The notes below the pieces were generated by a model. It was given only the letters and a program-made list of their open reading frames with translations. It was not told the DNA's origin and did not search any database. The position numbers and the translations under genes are program-made. Positions 1 to 6,437 of a stretch of 7,188 nt of DNA are shown here, in pieces (the stretch's first letter is position 1; the number at the start of each line of letters is the position of its first letter). Source of the DNA: Puniceicoccales bacterium (GTDB taxonomy: Bacteria > Verrucomicrobiota > Verrucomicrobiia > Opitutales > UBA953); assembly GCA_031289285.1 (NCBI GenBank), contig JAITPT010000291.1:1-7188 (forward strand). The letters are read 5' to 3'.

Positions 1-415
1 AGAACTCATCCACGGTCTCGACCGTTGCTCCTGGGGGTGTAATTTTACGAGCTTTCGCATCTTCGACCTGTTCTTCCAAGAGAAAGCGGACGACCTCCAC
101 ATCGGGGTTCTCGCGGCGGTAACGCGCCACCTCTGTTAGACACTCCGGTTTCAGTGCATCATCGTCGGAGAGGAGAATGACAAAATCCCCTCGGCAATAA
201 CCAACACCCCGGTTCCAATTGGCGGGTGCCGGAAGTTGTTCGTCGTTCTCAAAATAGCGGACGCGTGGGTCTTTTTTGACCCACGAGACATCGGCGTCCG
301 CCTTGTTGTTGAGAACAACAATTTCGTAGTCGTCGAATGTCTGCGCAGCAGCGCTTTCAAACGACTCCTTGAAGAATTTCGTTTTTACGACTGGTATGAG
401 TATGGAGAACTGCAT
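1..415 (-). CDS. Family 2 glycosyltransferase, N-terminal part (3' end outside window)
   Basis: Translating the minus strand from the ATG at 415-413 gives 138 uninterrupted codons up to the window edge. The start MQFSILIPVV is the typical first beta strand of a GT-A fold family 2 glycosyltransferase. It is followed by a QTFDDYEIVVLNN stretch (residues 25-37), the second strand of the nucleotide-sugar-binding fold, then PANWNRG (64-70) and RGDFVILLSDDDAL (75-88). The DDD at 84-86 fits the DXD metal and nucleotide-diphosphate site of this family. Such enzymes transfer a sugar from a nucleotide donor, commonly to surface polysaccharide, LPS or a protein acceptor. Donor and acceptor cannot be told here because the C-terminal half is missing. 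No clear Shine-Dalgarno lies upstream; the seven bases before the ATG are all T on the coding strand. The gene is divergent from the GH127 gene and separated from it by about 600 bp of repeats, so co-regulation is not implied. Family assignment is solid; the specific function is unknown. Confidence 0.88.
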   Translation of the reverse strand, partial: MQFSILIPVVKTKFFKESFESAAAQTFDDYEIVVLNNKADADVSWVKKDPRVRYFENDEQLPAPANWNRGVGYCRGDFVILLSDDDALKPECLTEVARYRRENPDVEVVRFLLEEQVEDAKARKITPPGATVETVDEF

Positions 416-475
416 AAAAAAAGTAGAAAAAGTGGAGAAGGCTTAATTGCTATTGCAGGGATGATTATGTTGTTC

Positions 476-642
476 AACCTAAGAATGGCAGTTCAGCTGG
501 ATGGGGTTGCGCAAGACTTTTGAGGTAGATGCGGTTTACGCTTTCCCGATGCGTACCTTGCGGTGCGTGGAGCGGAAAGCACAAGCCGCAGACGGCCAAA
601 AGATTGCGCAAAACCGCCCGCATTAACTGCCGTTTTTAGGTT
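476..642. repeat. 167-bp palindromic element with 18-bp terminal inverted repeats
   Basis: The left end AACCTAAGAATGGCAGTT (476-493) is the inverted complement, with two mismatches, of the right end AACTGCCGTTTTTAGGTT (625-642). The symmetry continues inward. GGGTTGCGCAAGACTTTTG near 514-532 matches inverted CAAAAGATTGCGCAAAACC near 597-615, and TGCGG..GCTTTCC (about 530-550) matches inverted GGAAAGC..CCGCA (about 573-590). The whole element could therefore fold into one long imperfect hairpin with its tip near 559. Several mismatches are transitions. No credible ORF lies inside. A 28-bp end of the same element recurs at 3003-3030 with one mismatch. This fits a MITE-like or REP-like non-autonomous element, though no transposase in the window could move it. 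Confidence 0.85.
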
Positions 643-645
643 TAA

Positions 646-926
646 GGGCACTCCTAAAAATAAATTTGGGGTTGGTGCATCTCCCGTCCCGTAGGGACGA
701 AATGTCGGTAGCACGAGACTTTAGTCCCGTGAAAATGCCACCCCCGCACCCGCGTCCCGTAGGGACGCAACAGCTTGCGGCAGACACGGGTTGCGTCCCG
801 ACGGGACGCGGCGGGGGGGGGGAGGCACGAACACGGGGGTGAAACCCCGTGCTACCGACATCCCGTCCCTACGGGACGAAAAAGCACGATGTTTTCGGAC
901 ATGCAGATTTATTTTTAGGAGTGCCC
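646..926. repeat. 281-bp composite palindrome with perfect 20-bp terminal inverted repeats and four GTCCC/GGGAC units
   Basis: The ends GGGCACTCCTAAAAATAAAT (646-665) and its exact inverted complement (907-926) are identical over 20 bp. Inside lie four 15-bp palindromes of the form CGTCCC-NNN-GGGACG at 685-699, 753-767, 794-808 and 864-878, placed symmetrically about the centre. The two inner units extend into an arm (GCGTCCCGTAGGGACGCAAC and its near-perfect complement) around a 16-17-base loop at about 772-788. An ATGTCGGTAGCACG module lies at 702-715, with its inverse ending at 861. The two halves are thus diverged inverted copies of one arm of about 130-140 bp. A run of ten G lies at 813-822. 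The architecture resembles REP or BIME clusters and MITEs mobilised in trans, for example by RAYT-type transposases; no transposase is in the window. Open frames through it are by-products of the repeat. Confidence 0.88.
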
Positions 927-934
927 ATTACTTC

Positions 935-976
935 CCTTGTGCCCTTTGTGAAAACCTTTGTGTCCTTTGTGGTTTT
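935..976. repeat. CCTTTGTG repeat cluster upstream of the GH127 gene
   Basis: Four copies of CCTTTGTG or CCTTGTG occur at 935-941, 943-950, 955-962 and 964-971. The last two are flanked by an AAAACC/GGTTTT inverted pair (951-956 and 971-976). Similar CTTTGTG-rich stretches, read on the other strand as HKGHKG- or TKDTK-like peptides, are in my recollection a dispersed repeat of Verrucomicrobiota and some other phyla. The cluster ends about 40 bp before the GH127 start, so it may lie in that gene's leader. No promoter or regulatory role can be shown from the sequence. I see no good -35/-10 pair here and no Shine-Dalgarno before 1018. Confidence 0.55.
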
Positions 977-1017
977 TACGCCGGAACCAAACCGCCGCGC
1001 TGCTGTCAACGGCGGCG

Positions 1018-2934
1018 ATGAAAACATCTTTTTCTTCCGCACTCCTCTTAACCGCCGCCGCCGTGCTCGCGTTCGCGCCATGTGCCGCAAACGCACAAGG
1101 CAACTCGGTGGACTACCCGCTGCCGCCCGAGCAATACCAGGCGCGCTTCAAAGCCAGCGACCCCGCCACGTGGAAGGCCGCCACCTGCGCGGGAACCGTC
1201 CCCACCCGCGACATCACGATGGCCGCCGATTCCCTCTTTGCCCGTGCGCTAAATAAAAACGTCGGTTACCTGCTGGCGGCGTTCTCCAACGACCACATGC
1301 TCTTCCCGTTTCGCGAGCGCTTTGGCGTTAAAAATCCGCCCGACGACGCGCCGCAAGTCAAGTTCTGGGACCTCGATTTGCGCGGCTCCAACGCCGGACG
1401 TTTTATGATGGGCGCTGGAAACACGCTTCGCTGGGTAAAACACAAAGAACTCAGGACACGTCTGGACGCCCTCATTGACGGCATAGAAGCCTGTCGCGAA
1501 CCTAACGGCTACATCCTCGCCTATCCTGCAAAAAGCCCGCGAAGCGAGGAACCAAATTACGCCCGCGCTTGGTTCACACACGGTTTAATAGACGCCGGTA
1601 TTGCCGGAAATCCCAAAGCCTTCACGCTCTTGCGCGGTCACGCCGATTGGTTTAACAAATGGGACGAGATGCACCCCAAATTACTTCGTTGGCACAACAA
1701 TAGTCACCAAGGTCATATCGCAAGCACACGCACCTATTTTACGCCTGTTGGGAAACCCGAAGATTTGCTGATTGCCGAAAAGTTTTACGTCGCCGACTGG
1801 TGGCTACAAGACCTCGCCGCACGTCGCGATAGAGCTATCTGGCGTTACCCACTGCAAAATCCGCACTGCTACCTTATCACCAGTTTCGAGGCTTATTTAG
1901 ACCATTATATTGCGACTGGCGACAAAGCCTTTTTCGATGCCTCGCAAGGAGCTTGGGATATGATTCACGACCGCTGGGAACACGTTGGCGGCAGTATCGC
2001 CATTTGCGAATCGCAGTGGGGACGGCGGCGTGGCAGACGTGTTTTGCACGGCACACACCATCCGCCTTACTCGTATTATTTAGCCGCCAAAGGGCACACC
2101 GGAGAAAATTGTGGCAGTGTGTTCTGGATAAAGTTTAACCAACGTTTCAACCGACTCTTTCCAGACCAAGAAAAATATGTCAACGAAATCGAAAAGTCTA
2201 TTTACAACATTGTTCTCGCCAGCCAAATGGCGGACGGGCGGATACGTTATCACGCGACCATGCAAGGAGAAAAATCCACGCCCGGTGCCTCGGAGCAAAA
2301 CACTTGTTGCGAGGGACAAGGAACACGTCTGCTCGGTTCTCTTCCCGAATATATTTACACACTCGCCGCCGACGGCGTTTATATAAATCTCTACGAGGCG
2401 TCGGATTTCCGTTTTTCGCTCGCCGGAAAACAAATCGCGCTGACCTTAGAGAGCAAGTTTCCCTATCGTCCCGAAGTCGCCATAAAGGTCGGCGTCTCTG
2501 CGCCTGTGCAAATGAAGGTGCGCGTGCGTGTCCCTGAATGGGCGGCGGGAAAAATGAATGTCCTCGTGAATGGAAAAGTCGCCACGACGGGTGTGCCCGG
2601 AAGTTACGTCGTCCTCTCGCGCGAGTGGAAAAACGGCGACCGCGTGAGTTTCTCTTTGCCGATGGCACTTCGTTTCACTTTGTATCGCGGCGTGGACGCG
2701 ATAGCCGGAAAGAAACGTTACGCTGCGGAATACGGCCCAATTTTATTAGCGCACACGGGTTCGGATAGTGTGCCGTCGAGCATTCAATTGGGCGGTGCCG
2801 CCGACCTTAAAGAAAAAGTCTCTCCGGTTCCTGTCGAAGGCTTGCGTTTCCCCATTAAAGGCGGAAAAACACAATTCGCGCCTTATTTTTCTTTAAACAA
2901 GGAGAAGTTCACCATCTTCCCCATCGTGGAGTAG
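1018..2934 (+). CDS. Exported GH127-type (DUF1680) beta-L-arabinofuranosidase-like glycoside hydrolase
   Basis: This encodes 638 residues, close to the size of characterised GH127 enzymes. The start at 1018 is preferred over an in-frame ATG at 958 because it begins directly with a signal peptide: MKT, a hydrophobic core (residues 8-20), and an ANA-Q cleavage site after residue 26. The earlier start would add 20 residues translated from repeat DNA. An (alpha/alpha)-barrel region follows: FWDLDLRGSNAGRF (116-129), LRTRLDALIDGIEACREPNGYI (145-166) and SFEAYLDHYIATGDKAFF (289-306). Residues matching the Zn-Cys centre of GH127 are E363 and C365 (TGENCGSVF) and the Cys pair C430-C431 (NTCCEGQGTRL), one of which would be the nucleophile. 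In known GH127 enzymes the reaction releases beta-L-arabinofuranose from arabino-oligosaccharides or glycoproteins. A beta-sandwich-like C-terminal part (about 465-638) contains VRVRVPEWA and EYGPILLAHTG. The acid/base Glu expected about 16 residues before E363 is not evident (H347 is there; E331 is a candidate), so the substrate could differ. The gene middle is more AT-rich than its neighbours. Confidence 0.9.
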   Translation: MKTSFSSALLLTAAAVLAFAPCAANAQGNSVDYPLPPEQYQARFKASDPATWKAATCAGTVPTRDITMAADSLFARALNKNVGYLLAAFSNDHMLFPFRERFGVKNPPDDAPQVKFWDLDLRGSNAGRFMMGAGNTLRWVKHKELRTRLDALIDGIEACREPNGYILAYPAKSPRSEEPNYARAWFTHGLIDAGIAGNPKAFTLLRGHADWFNKWDEMHPKLLRWHNNSHQGHIASTRTYFTPVGKPEDLLIAEKFYVADWWLQDLAARRDRAIWRYPLQNPHCYLITSFEAYLDHYIATGDKAFFDASQGAWDMIHDRWEHVGGSIAICESQWGRRRGRRVLHGTHHPPYSYYLAAKGHTGENCGSVFWIKFNQRFNRLFPDQEKYVNEIEKSIYNIVLASQMADGRIRYHATMQGEKSTPGASEQNTCCEGQGTRLLGSLPEYIYTLAADGVYINLYEASDFRFSLAGKQIALTLESKFPYRPEVAIKVGVSAPVQMKVRVRVPEWAAGKMNVLVNGKVATTGVPGSYVVLSREWKNGDRVSFSLPMALRFTLYRGVDAIAGKKRYAAEYGPILLAHTGSDSVPSSIQLGGAADLKEKVSPVPVEGLRFPIKGGKTQFAPYFSLNKEKFTIFPIVE

Positions 2935-2957
2935 TAGCGGCGTCGCAGTGGCGTGAT

Positions 2958-2975
2958 GGCGGCGTGAACACCGCC
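2958..2975 (+). terminator. Possible hairpin terminator after the GH127 gene
   Basis: GGCGGCGT-GA-ACACCGCC forms an 8-bp stem with one internal mismatch, 23 bases after the GH127 stop codon. No T-tract follows, so it is not a canonical intrinsic terminator. The short palindromic repeat at 3002-3042, with its T5 run, is an alternative stop for this transcript. Confidence 0.3.
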
Positions 2976-3001
2976 GTATCGCAGACTGCCAAGCCATTTA
3001 T

Positions 3002-3042
3002 TAACCTAAGAACGGCAGTTAATGCGGGCGTTTTTAGGGTTA
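3002..3042. repeat. Internally deleted copy of the 167-bp palindromic element between convergent genes
   Basis: Bases 3003-3030 match the inverted right end of the 476-642 element at 27 of 28 positions. After 3030 the match stops abruptly. It is followed by CGTTTTTAGGGTTA (3029-3042), the inverted counterpart of TAACCTAAGAACG (3002-3014) apart from one inserted base and one change. The copy is therefore two element ends with the roughly 120-bp interior missing, able to form a stem of about 12 bp with a loop of about 14 bases. It starts 67 bases after the GH127 stop and ends five bases from the DUF2339 stop. Because both strands can form the hairpin, it could act as a bidirectional transcription terminator; that role is inferred from position only. 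Confidence 0.75.
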
Positions 3043-3047
3043 CCGCG

Positions 3048-6000
3048 TTAGTCATTTTTCTGCCGCAGGAAACGTTGGTAGAGTAGCGAGGCGACGAGGG
3101 CGGCGGCGGCGGTGCCGATGAGGGCGGCAACACGGTAGAGGTTGCCGAGGCCCGATAGGTCGAAGAGGAAAACCTTGGCGAGTGTCACGCCGAGCAAGAC
3201 CAGCCCGGCGCGGCGCACCAGAGCGGAGTCGCGCCACAAGCCCGCGCCAACCAGCGCGAGCGCAAACACGCCCCACGCGAGCGAAAAACTCATGCCTCGC
3301 GCAAAATCTTGGTTCATGCCGTTCCAACTTCCGGTCACGTCGAGACTCAGGCGGTCAGCAAAAGCAGGCGTGAAATAATCGGCGATTTCGATGTTCACTA
3401 AGAGGAAAAGCAAGACCACCGCCAGCCCGCGAAGCACTTGCGCCGCGTTGTTAAATCCGTGCCGCCAGTGCTTCGGCGCGTGTCCGGCGATGAACCATGC
3501 CGCCGCCACAAAACACGCCACCGCGCTGCCGTAGAGGAGCAGGTGCTCGTTGAACACCGCTGCGCCTTTTTGATACAGCTGCGTCCACAAATACGAGCAC
3601 ACCGTGAGCCGCGCAAACACGACCGCGAAAAGCCCGCCCGCCAAAAAGCCCAGCCCCACGTGGCGCGTCGGGCGAAGCAAAGCGCAGAGCAGCACCGCCT
3701 CGAACGCCCAGCCAAGCGTGAGCCATTTTCCGTCAAATTGCTCAGGGAAAAACAGCGTCGCAAAAAACAGCACCGCGCCGCCCGTCCATTCTAATTGGCG
3801 GAGGCGAGCGGGATTGGCGAGGCCACCGCCACCAACGTCGCCGCTTCTTCCGCCGCCGCCGACGCTGCCAGCGTTTTTGAAAAACAGCACCGCGAACACC
3901 GCTGCACTCGGCAGCGCGAGCAAGGCGGGGAGCAGCCCTTTGCCGTCGCTGGGCAGCCAGAACGCGGAGACGCCGCGCACGAGGAGGTAGTGCGCGGGGA
4001 GTGCGAGTGCCGCCACCGCCCACGGGAGTGTGCGTCCGCGCCAGCGTCGCCAGCCCGCGAAGGGTGCCGCCGTGAACGCCAGCGCAATCCCAAGATGCCA
4101 CGCAAACTCCACCGCTCTTTGGTCGCCAAATGCGACCGGCGCGGCGACATGCCAGATGTGTTCCACTAACAACACGCCCGCCAACGCCACCGCAAACAAG
4201 CCCGCCTGCCGCTGGCGAGTCGCCCAGCCGAGCGTCGCCGCAGCCAACACCGCCGCCGTCGCCAGCACCGTTTCCCGCGCCGCCGGAAATCTTCCGGCAA
4301 ACAGCATCAGCAACAGCCACGGCGCCGCGAACACCGCCCGCCGCAAAAACTCGCCCGCTCTGTTTCCCCACGTCTCAAGCGCGTCCGCCGCCGGAAGCCG
4401 TTCGCCGACGAAGACACCGCCCGCCGCAAACACACAGAGCGCCGCCGCCCACCAGACGGCTCCCGCGCCCGCCGCCGCGTCTGCCGCATTCGCCGCTGTC
4501 GCCACAAACTCCGGCAGCATTTTGCCGGAAAACAAAATCGCTATGAGACCGCTCGCGCCGAGGAGAAACGCGGCGGCGGTAGATGTCGCTTTGCCGACAG
4601 CGACGGCGGCGGCGGCGGACATCCCCGCCGACAACAAGACGAGCGCACAGGCGGCGGGTGCGGGCAGCGCTATCACGGCGGGCAACACCGCCGCGAGTAT
4701 TTGCCCCGCCAACAATCCGAAGAGGGCGCTTTCGGCGGAAATGCCCAGCCAACCTTTGCGCTGCAAAAACGCCGTCCCAAGCCCGTGGAGCAGCGTGAAC
4801 GCCAGCACCGCCGCCGTCGCATGCCAGCGGTGCATTTCGGAGTTCGCAGCGGAGGCGAGCCACACCACCAACGCGCCAGCGGTTGACAGCGACGCCGCCA
4901 CCGACGCCCAACTCAGCGGTTTGAACGAGTCGGTGATTTCGGTGGGTGCGTCTTCGGGCGTGTCGGCGGACGCCGCCACTGGTGCCGGTGGCGCGAATGT
5001 CCAGCCCGTCTTTTCGCGGAGCGCGACACCGAATGCCGGCAAGCCCGCTACTAATAAATAGGCGAGCATCACTGCCGTTTGCCCGTGCCAAAAATCTGTG
5101 CGCAGCCAACCGCCCGCGAGCAGCAGCGGCGCAGCCGTCAACACAATGGCCGTGAACGCCATTAGGAAACGAACGCCGTTTGGCGCGTCGTCGTCCGGCG
5201 CGGAGACATCCCGTGCGTCCGGCGCGTCGGTGGCTTGGAGGCGTGGCGTTTTTTCTGGGCGCACCCACGTCCCCGCCAAGTGCAGCAGCGGAAACAGCAG
5301 CGCGACTGCGAGCGGAATTAGGGCCTCTGGCCATTTGCCGTAGAGTTCGCGGTGGTTTCCGAAGTCGGCGAGCCAACCCGCGAAAATCACGGCGAACCCC
5401 AGCCCTGCCAGCGGCGACAACCATTGCCAACGGCAACGTCCGCCCGTCACGAGTGCCGTCGCCGTGAGAATTGCGAGGTAGATGAAAAGCACTATCGGCC
5501 TATCTTCTCCCGTGCTCACGAGCACAGGCGTCGCGAAGCCCGCCAGCAGACCCAGCACCGCGACCACCGCCGCCCGCATAAACTTTGCGAGGAAAAACGC
5601 CACCGCCGCCAACAGCGCGAGCAGGGCAAATGTCACCTCCGGCGTGAACAGCGCAAAATGGTAATGCGAGTAACTCGCGTAAATCACCGCGAAGAGAATT
5701 ACGACGCCCGTGCCGACGAGGGTTTGCATCGTCACGTGGTGGATAGTGTTTCTGAAACGCACCCCCGCCGCGATAAGCGCAACCCCAACCAGTGCCCCCG
5801 CAAACACCCGCGCCTCAGGAGAAATCCAGCCACGATTGGCCGACTCTATCAGAAAATAAACCACGCCAAGGAAGAGCGCCAATCCGCCAACCCACGCAAA
5901 AAGTTTCGCGCCAAAAAAACGCTCCCAGTCAACATCAACAGGGGTTGTAGCGAGGGCGGGAGCAGGGGCGTGTGTGTAGGCGGGCGTGGGAGCGGGAGCG

Positions 6001-6437
6001 GTTTCTGGTGGCAGTGGCGGTGGCAGCGGGGGATGCAGCGGCGGGGGCACCGTGGTGGTGTTGTCTGTCGCAGCTGCCGCACCCGAATAGGTCGTATAGG
6101 ACCTATAGGACTTATAGGTCCTATAAGACCTATCCGTTGCGCTATCCGTTGCACTATCCGTTGCGCTATCGGTGTTGTCGGCACTGTCTGTTGTCTCCGC
6201 TGTTCCCGTCGCGGTTGTGCTGGCTGTTTCCTGTGGCGGGGCGTCTCTCCGTTTTTCCAAGTTTTTGGACACCAACAATTGTTCCAGATTTCTCACGCGG
6301 TCACGCAACACCTCTACCATGTAATTCAAATCTTCGCTACGCCGCGCTGCCCTTGTCGCCTTAATCAACGCCACCACTGGCGTAACAAGAAAGAAAAGCA
6401 CGATGCCGATGAGCAGTAACGAAAGTATCCCTTCCAT
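3048..6437 (-). CDS. Large polytopic DUF2339 membrane protein (COG5373-like)
   Basis: This encodes 1129 residues from the ATG at 6437-6435, chosen because MEGILSLLLIGIVLFFLVTP begins with a membrane anchor. The frame stays open 741 bases further upstream, but that extension is low-complexity Gly-rich sequence antisense to the GH95 gene. Order of parts: transmembrane segment (about 5-25), short coiled coil (33-58), low-complexity linker (about 66-168) with SATD repeats (91-102), a Tyr/Ser/Arg stretch (103-118) and a Pro-rich run (130-161), then the DUF2339 core from WERFFGAKLFAWVGGLALFLG (171 on). The core has roughly 28-30 hydrophobic segments. The C-terminus KVFLFDLSGLGNLYRVAALIG, ending LLYQRFLRQKND, is the typical DUF2339 ending. 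A Gly-rich insert, GSVGGGGRSGDVGGGG, lies at 857-872. The family's molecular function is not known to me; placement in the inner membrane is likely. The gene is convergent with GH127 and divergent from GH95. A GGGGAG purine run lies about 15 bases before the ATG, a distant Shine-Dalgarno at best. Confidence 0.9.
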   Translation of the reverse strand: MEGILSLLLIGIVLFFLVTPVVALIKATRAARRSEDLNYMVEVLRDRVRNLEQLLVSKNLEKRRDAPPQETASTTATGTAETTDSADNTDSATDSATDSATDRSYRTYKSYRSYTTYSGAAAATDNTTTVPPPLHPPLPPPLPPETAPAPTPAYTHAPAPALATTPVDVDWERFFGAKLFAWVGGLALFLGVVYFLIESANRGWISPEARVFAGALVGVALIAAGVRFRNTIHHVTMQTLVGTGVVILFAVIYASYSHYHFALFTPEVTFALLALLAAVAFFLAKFMRAAVVAVLGLLAGFATPVLVSTGEDRPIVLFIYLAILTATALVTGGRCRWQWLSPLAGLGFAVIFAGWLADFGNHRELYGKWPEALIPLAVALLFPLLHLAGTWVRPEKTPRLQATDAPDARDVSAPDDDAPNGVRFLMAFTAIVLTAAPLLLAGGWLRTDFWHGQTAVMLAYLLVAGLPAFGVALREKTGWTFAPPAPVAASADTPEDAPTEITDSFKPLSWASVAASLSTAGALVVWLASAANSEMHRWHATAAVLAFTLLHGLGTAFLQRKGWLGISAESALFGLLAGQILAAVLPAVIALPAPAACALVLLSAGMSAAAAVAVGKATSTAAAFLLGASGLIAILFSGKMLPEFVATAANAADAAAGAGAVWWAAALCVFAAGGVFVGERLPAADALETWGNRAGEFLRRAVFAAPWLLLMLFAGRFPAARETVLATAAVLAAATLGWATRQRQAGLFAVALAGVLLVEHIWHVAAPVAFGDQRAVEFAWHLGIALAFTAAPFAGWRRWRGRTLPWAVAALALPAHYLLVRGVSAFWLPSDGKGLLPALLALPSAAVFAVLFFKNAGSVGGGGRSGDVGGGGLANPARLRQLEWTGGAVLFFATLFFPEQFDGKWLTLGWAFEAVLLCALLRPTRHVGLGFLAGGLFAVVFARLTVCSYLWTQLYQKGAAVFNEHLLLYGSAVACFVAAAWFIAGHAPKHWRHGFNNAAQVLRGLAVVLLFLLVNIEIADYFTPAFADRLSLDVTGSWNGMNQDFARGMSFSLAWGVFALALVGAGLWRDSALVRRAGLVLLGVTLAKVFLFDLSGLGNLYRVAALIGTAAAALVASLLYQRFLRQKND
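6085..6130. repeat. 9-bp period repeat (CTATAGGAC-like) inside the DUF2339 linker
   Basis: Five near-copies of a 9-base unit run end to end: GTATAGGAC, CTATAGGAC, TTATAGGTC and CTATAAGAC, after a first variant GAATAGGTC. The unit is nearly self-complementary (GTCCTATAG with CTATAGGAC). On the minus strand it reads as a Tyr/Ser/Thr/Arg/Lys stretch at residues 103-118 of the DUF2339 protein, keeping frame because the period is a multiple of three. It resembles short-period CCTATAGGA repeats that I recall being scattered in Verrucomicrobiota-type genomes, here absorbed into a coding linker. Confidence 0.8.
6130..6177. repeat. 12-bp tandem repeat encoding SATD units
   Basis: Three copies of CTATCCGTTGCG (one with A in the last position) start at 6130, 6142 and 6154, and a degenerate fourth (CTATCGGTGTTG) starts at 6166. 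On the minus strand they encode three Ser-Ala-Thr-Asp units preceded by a related NTD segment. The array directly abuts the 9-bp repeat and lengthens the flexible linker between the N-terminal coiled coil and the DUF2339 core. Copy number is likely to vary between strains because the copies are nearly identical. Confidence 0.85.

Noticed and set aside
236..523. Plus-strand frame of 95 codons over the window start
   Set aside because: It is antisense to the glycosyltransferase, whose minus-strand frame shows clear family motifs.
813..822. Run of ten G as a phase-variation switch
   Set aside because: It lies inside a non-coding repeat about 200 bp from the next start codon, so slippage would not shift a reading frame.
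646..926. CRISPR array
   Set aside because: The repeated units are palindromes arranged in mirror symmetry with unequal spacing, not direct repeats with uniform spacers, and there are no cas genes.
1018..1090. Lipoprotein signal for the GH127 protein at Cys22
   Set aside because: The residue before the Cys is Pro (FAPC), which does not fit a lipobox, and a normal ANA-Q cleavage site follows.
493..1256. Small open frames through the palindromic region (such as those reading MLPTFRPYGTG or MLPTSRPYGTKK)
   Set aside because: They are translations of the repeat arms: the related peptides arise from inverted copies of one DNA sequence, not from a gene.
4030..6419. Long plus-strand open frames (for example 4030-5061 and 5352-6419)
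   Set aside because: They are Ala/Arg/Pro-rich shadows of the DUF2339 gene without recognisable domains, caused by its GC-rich codon pattern.
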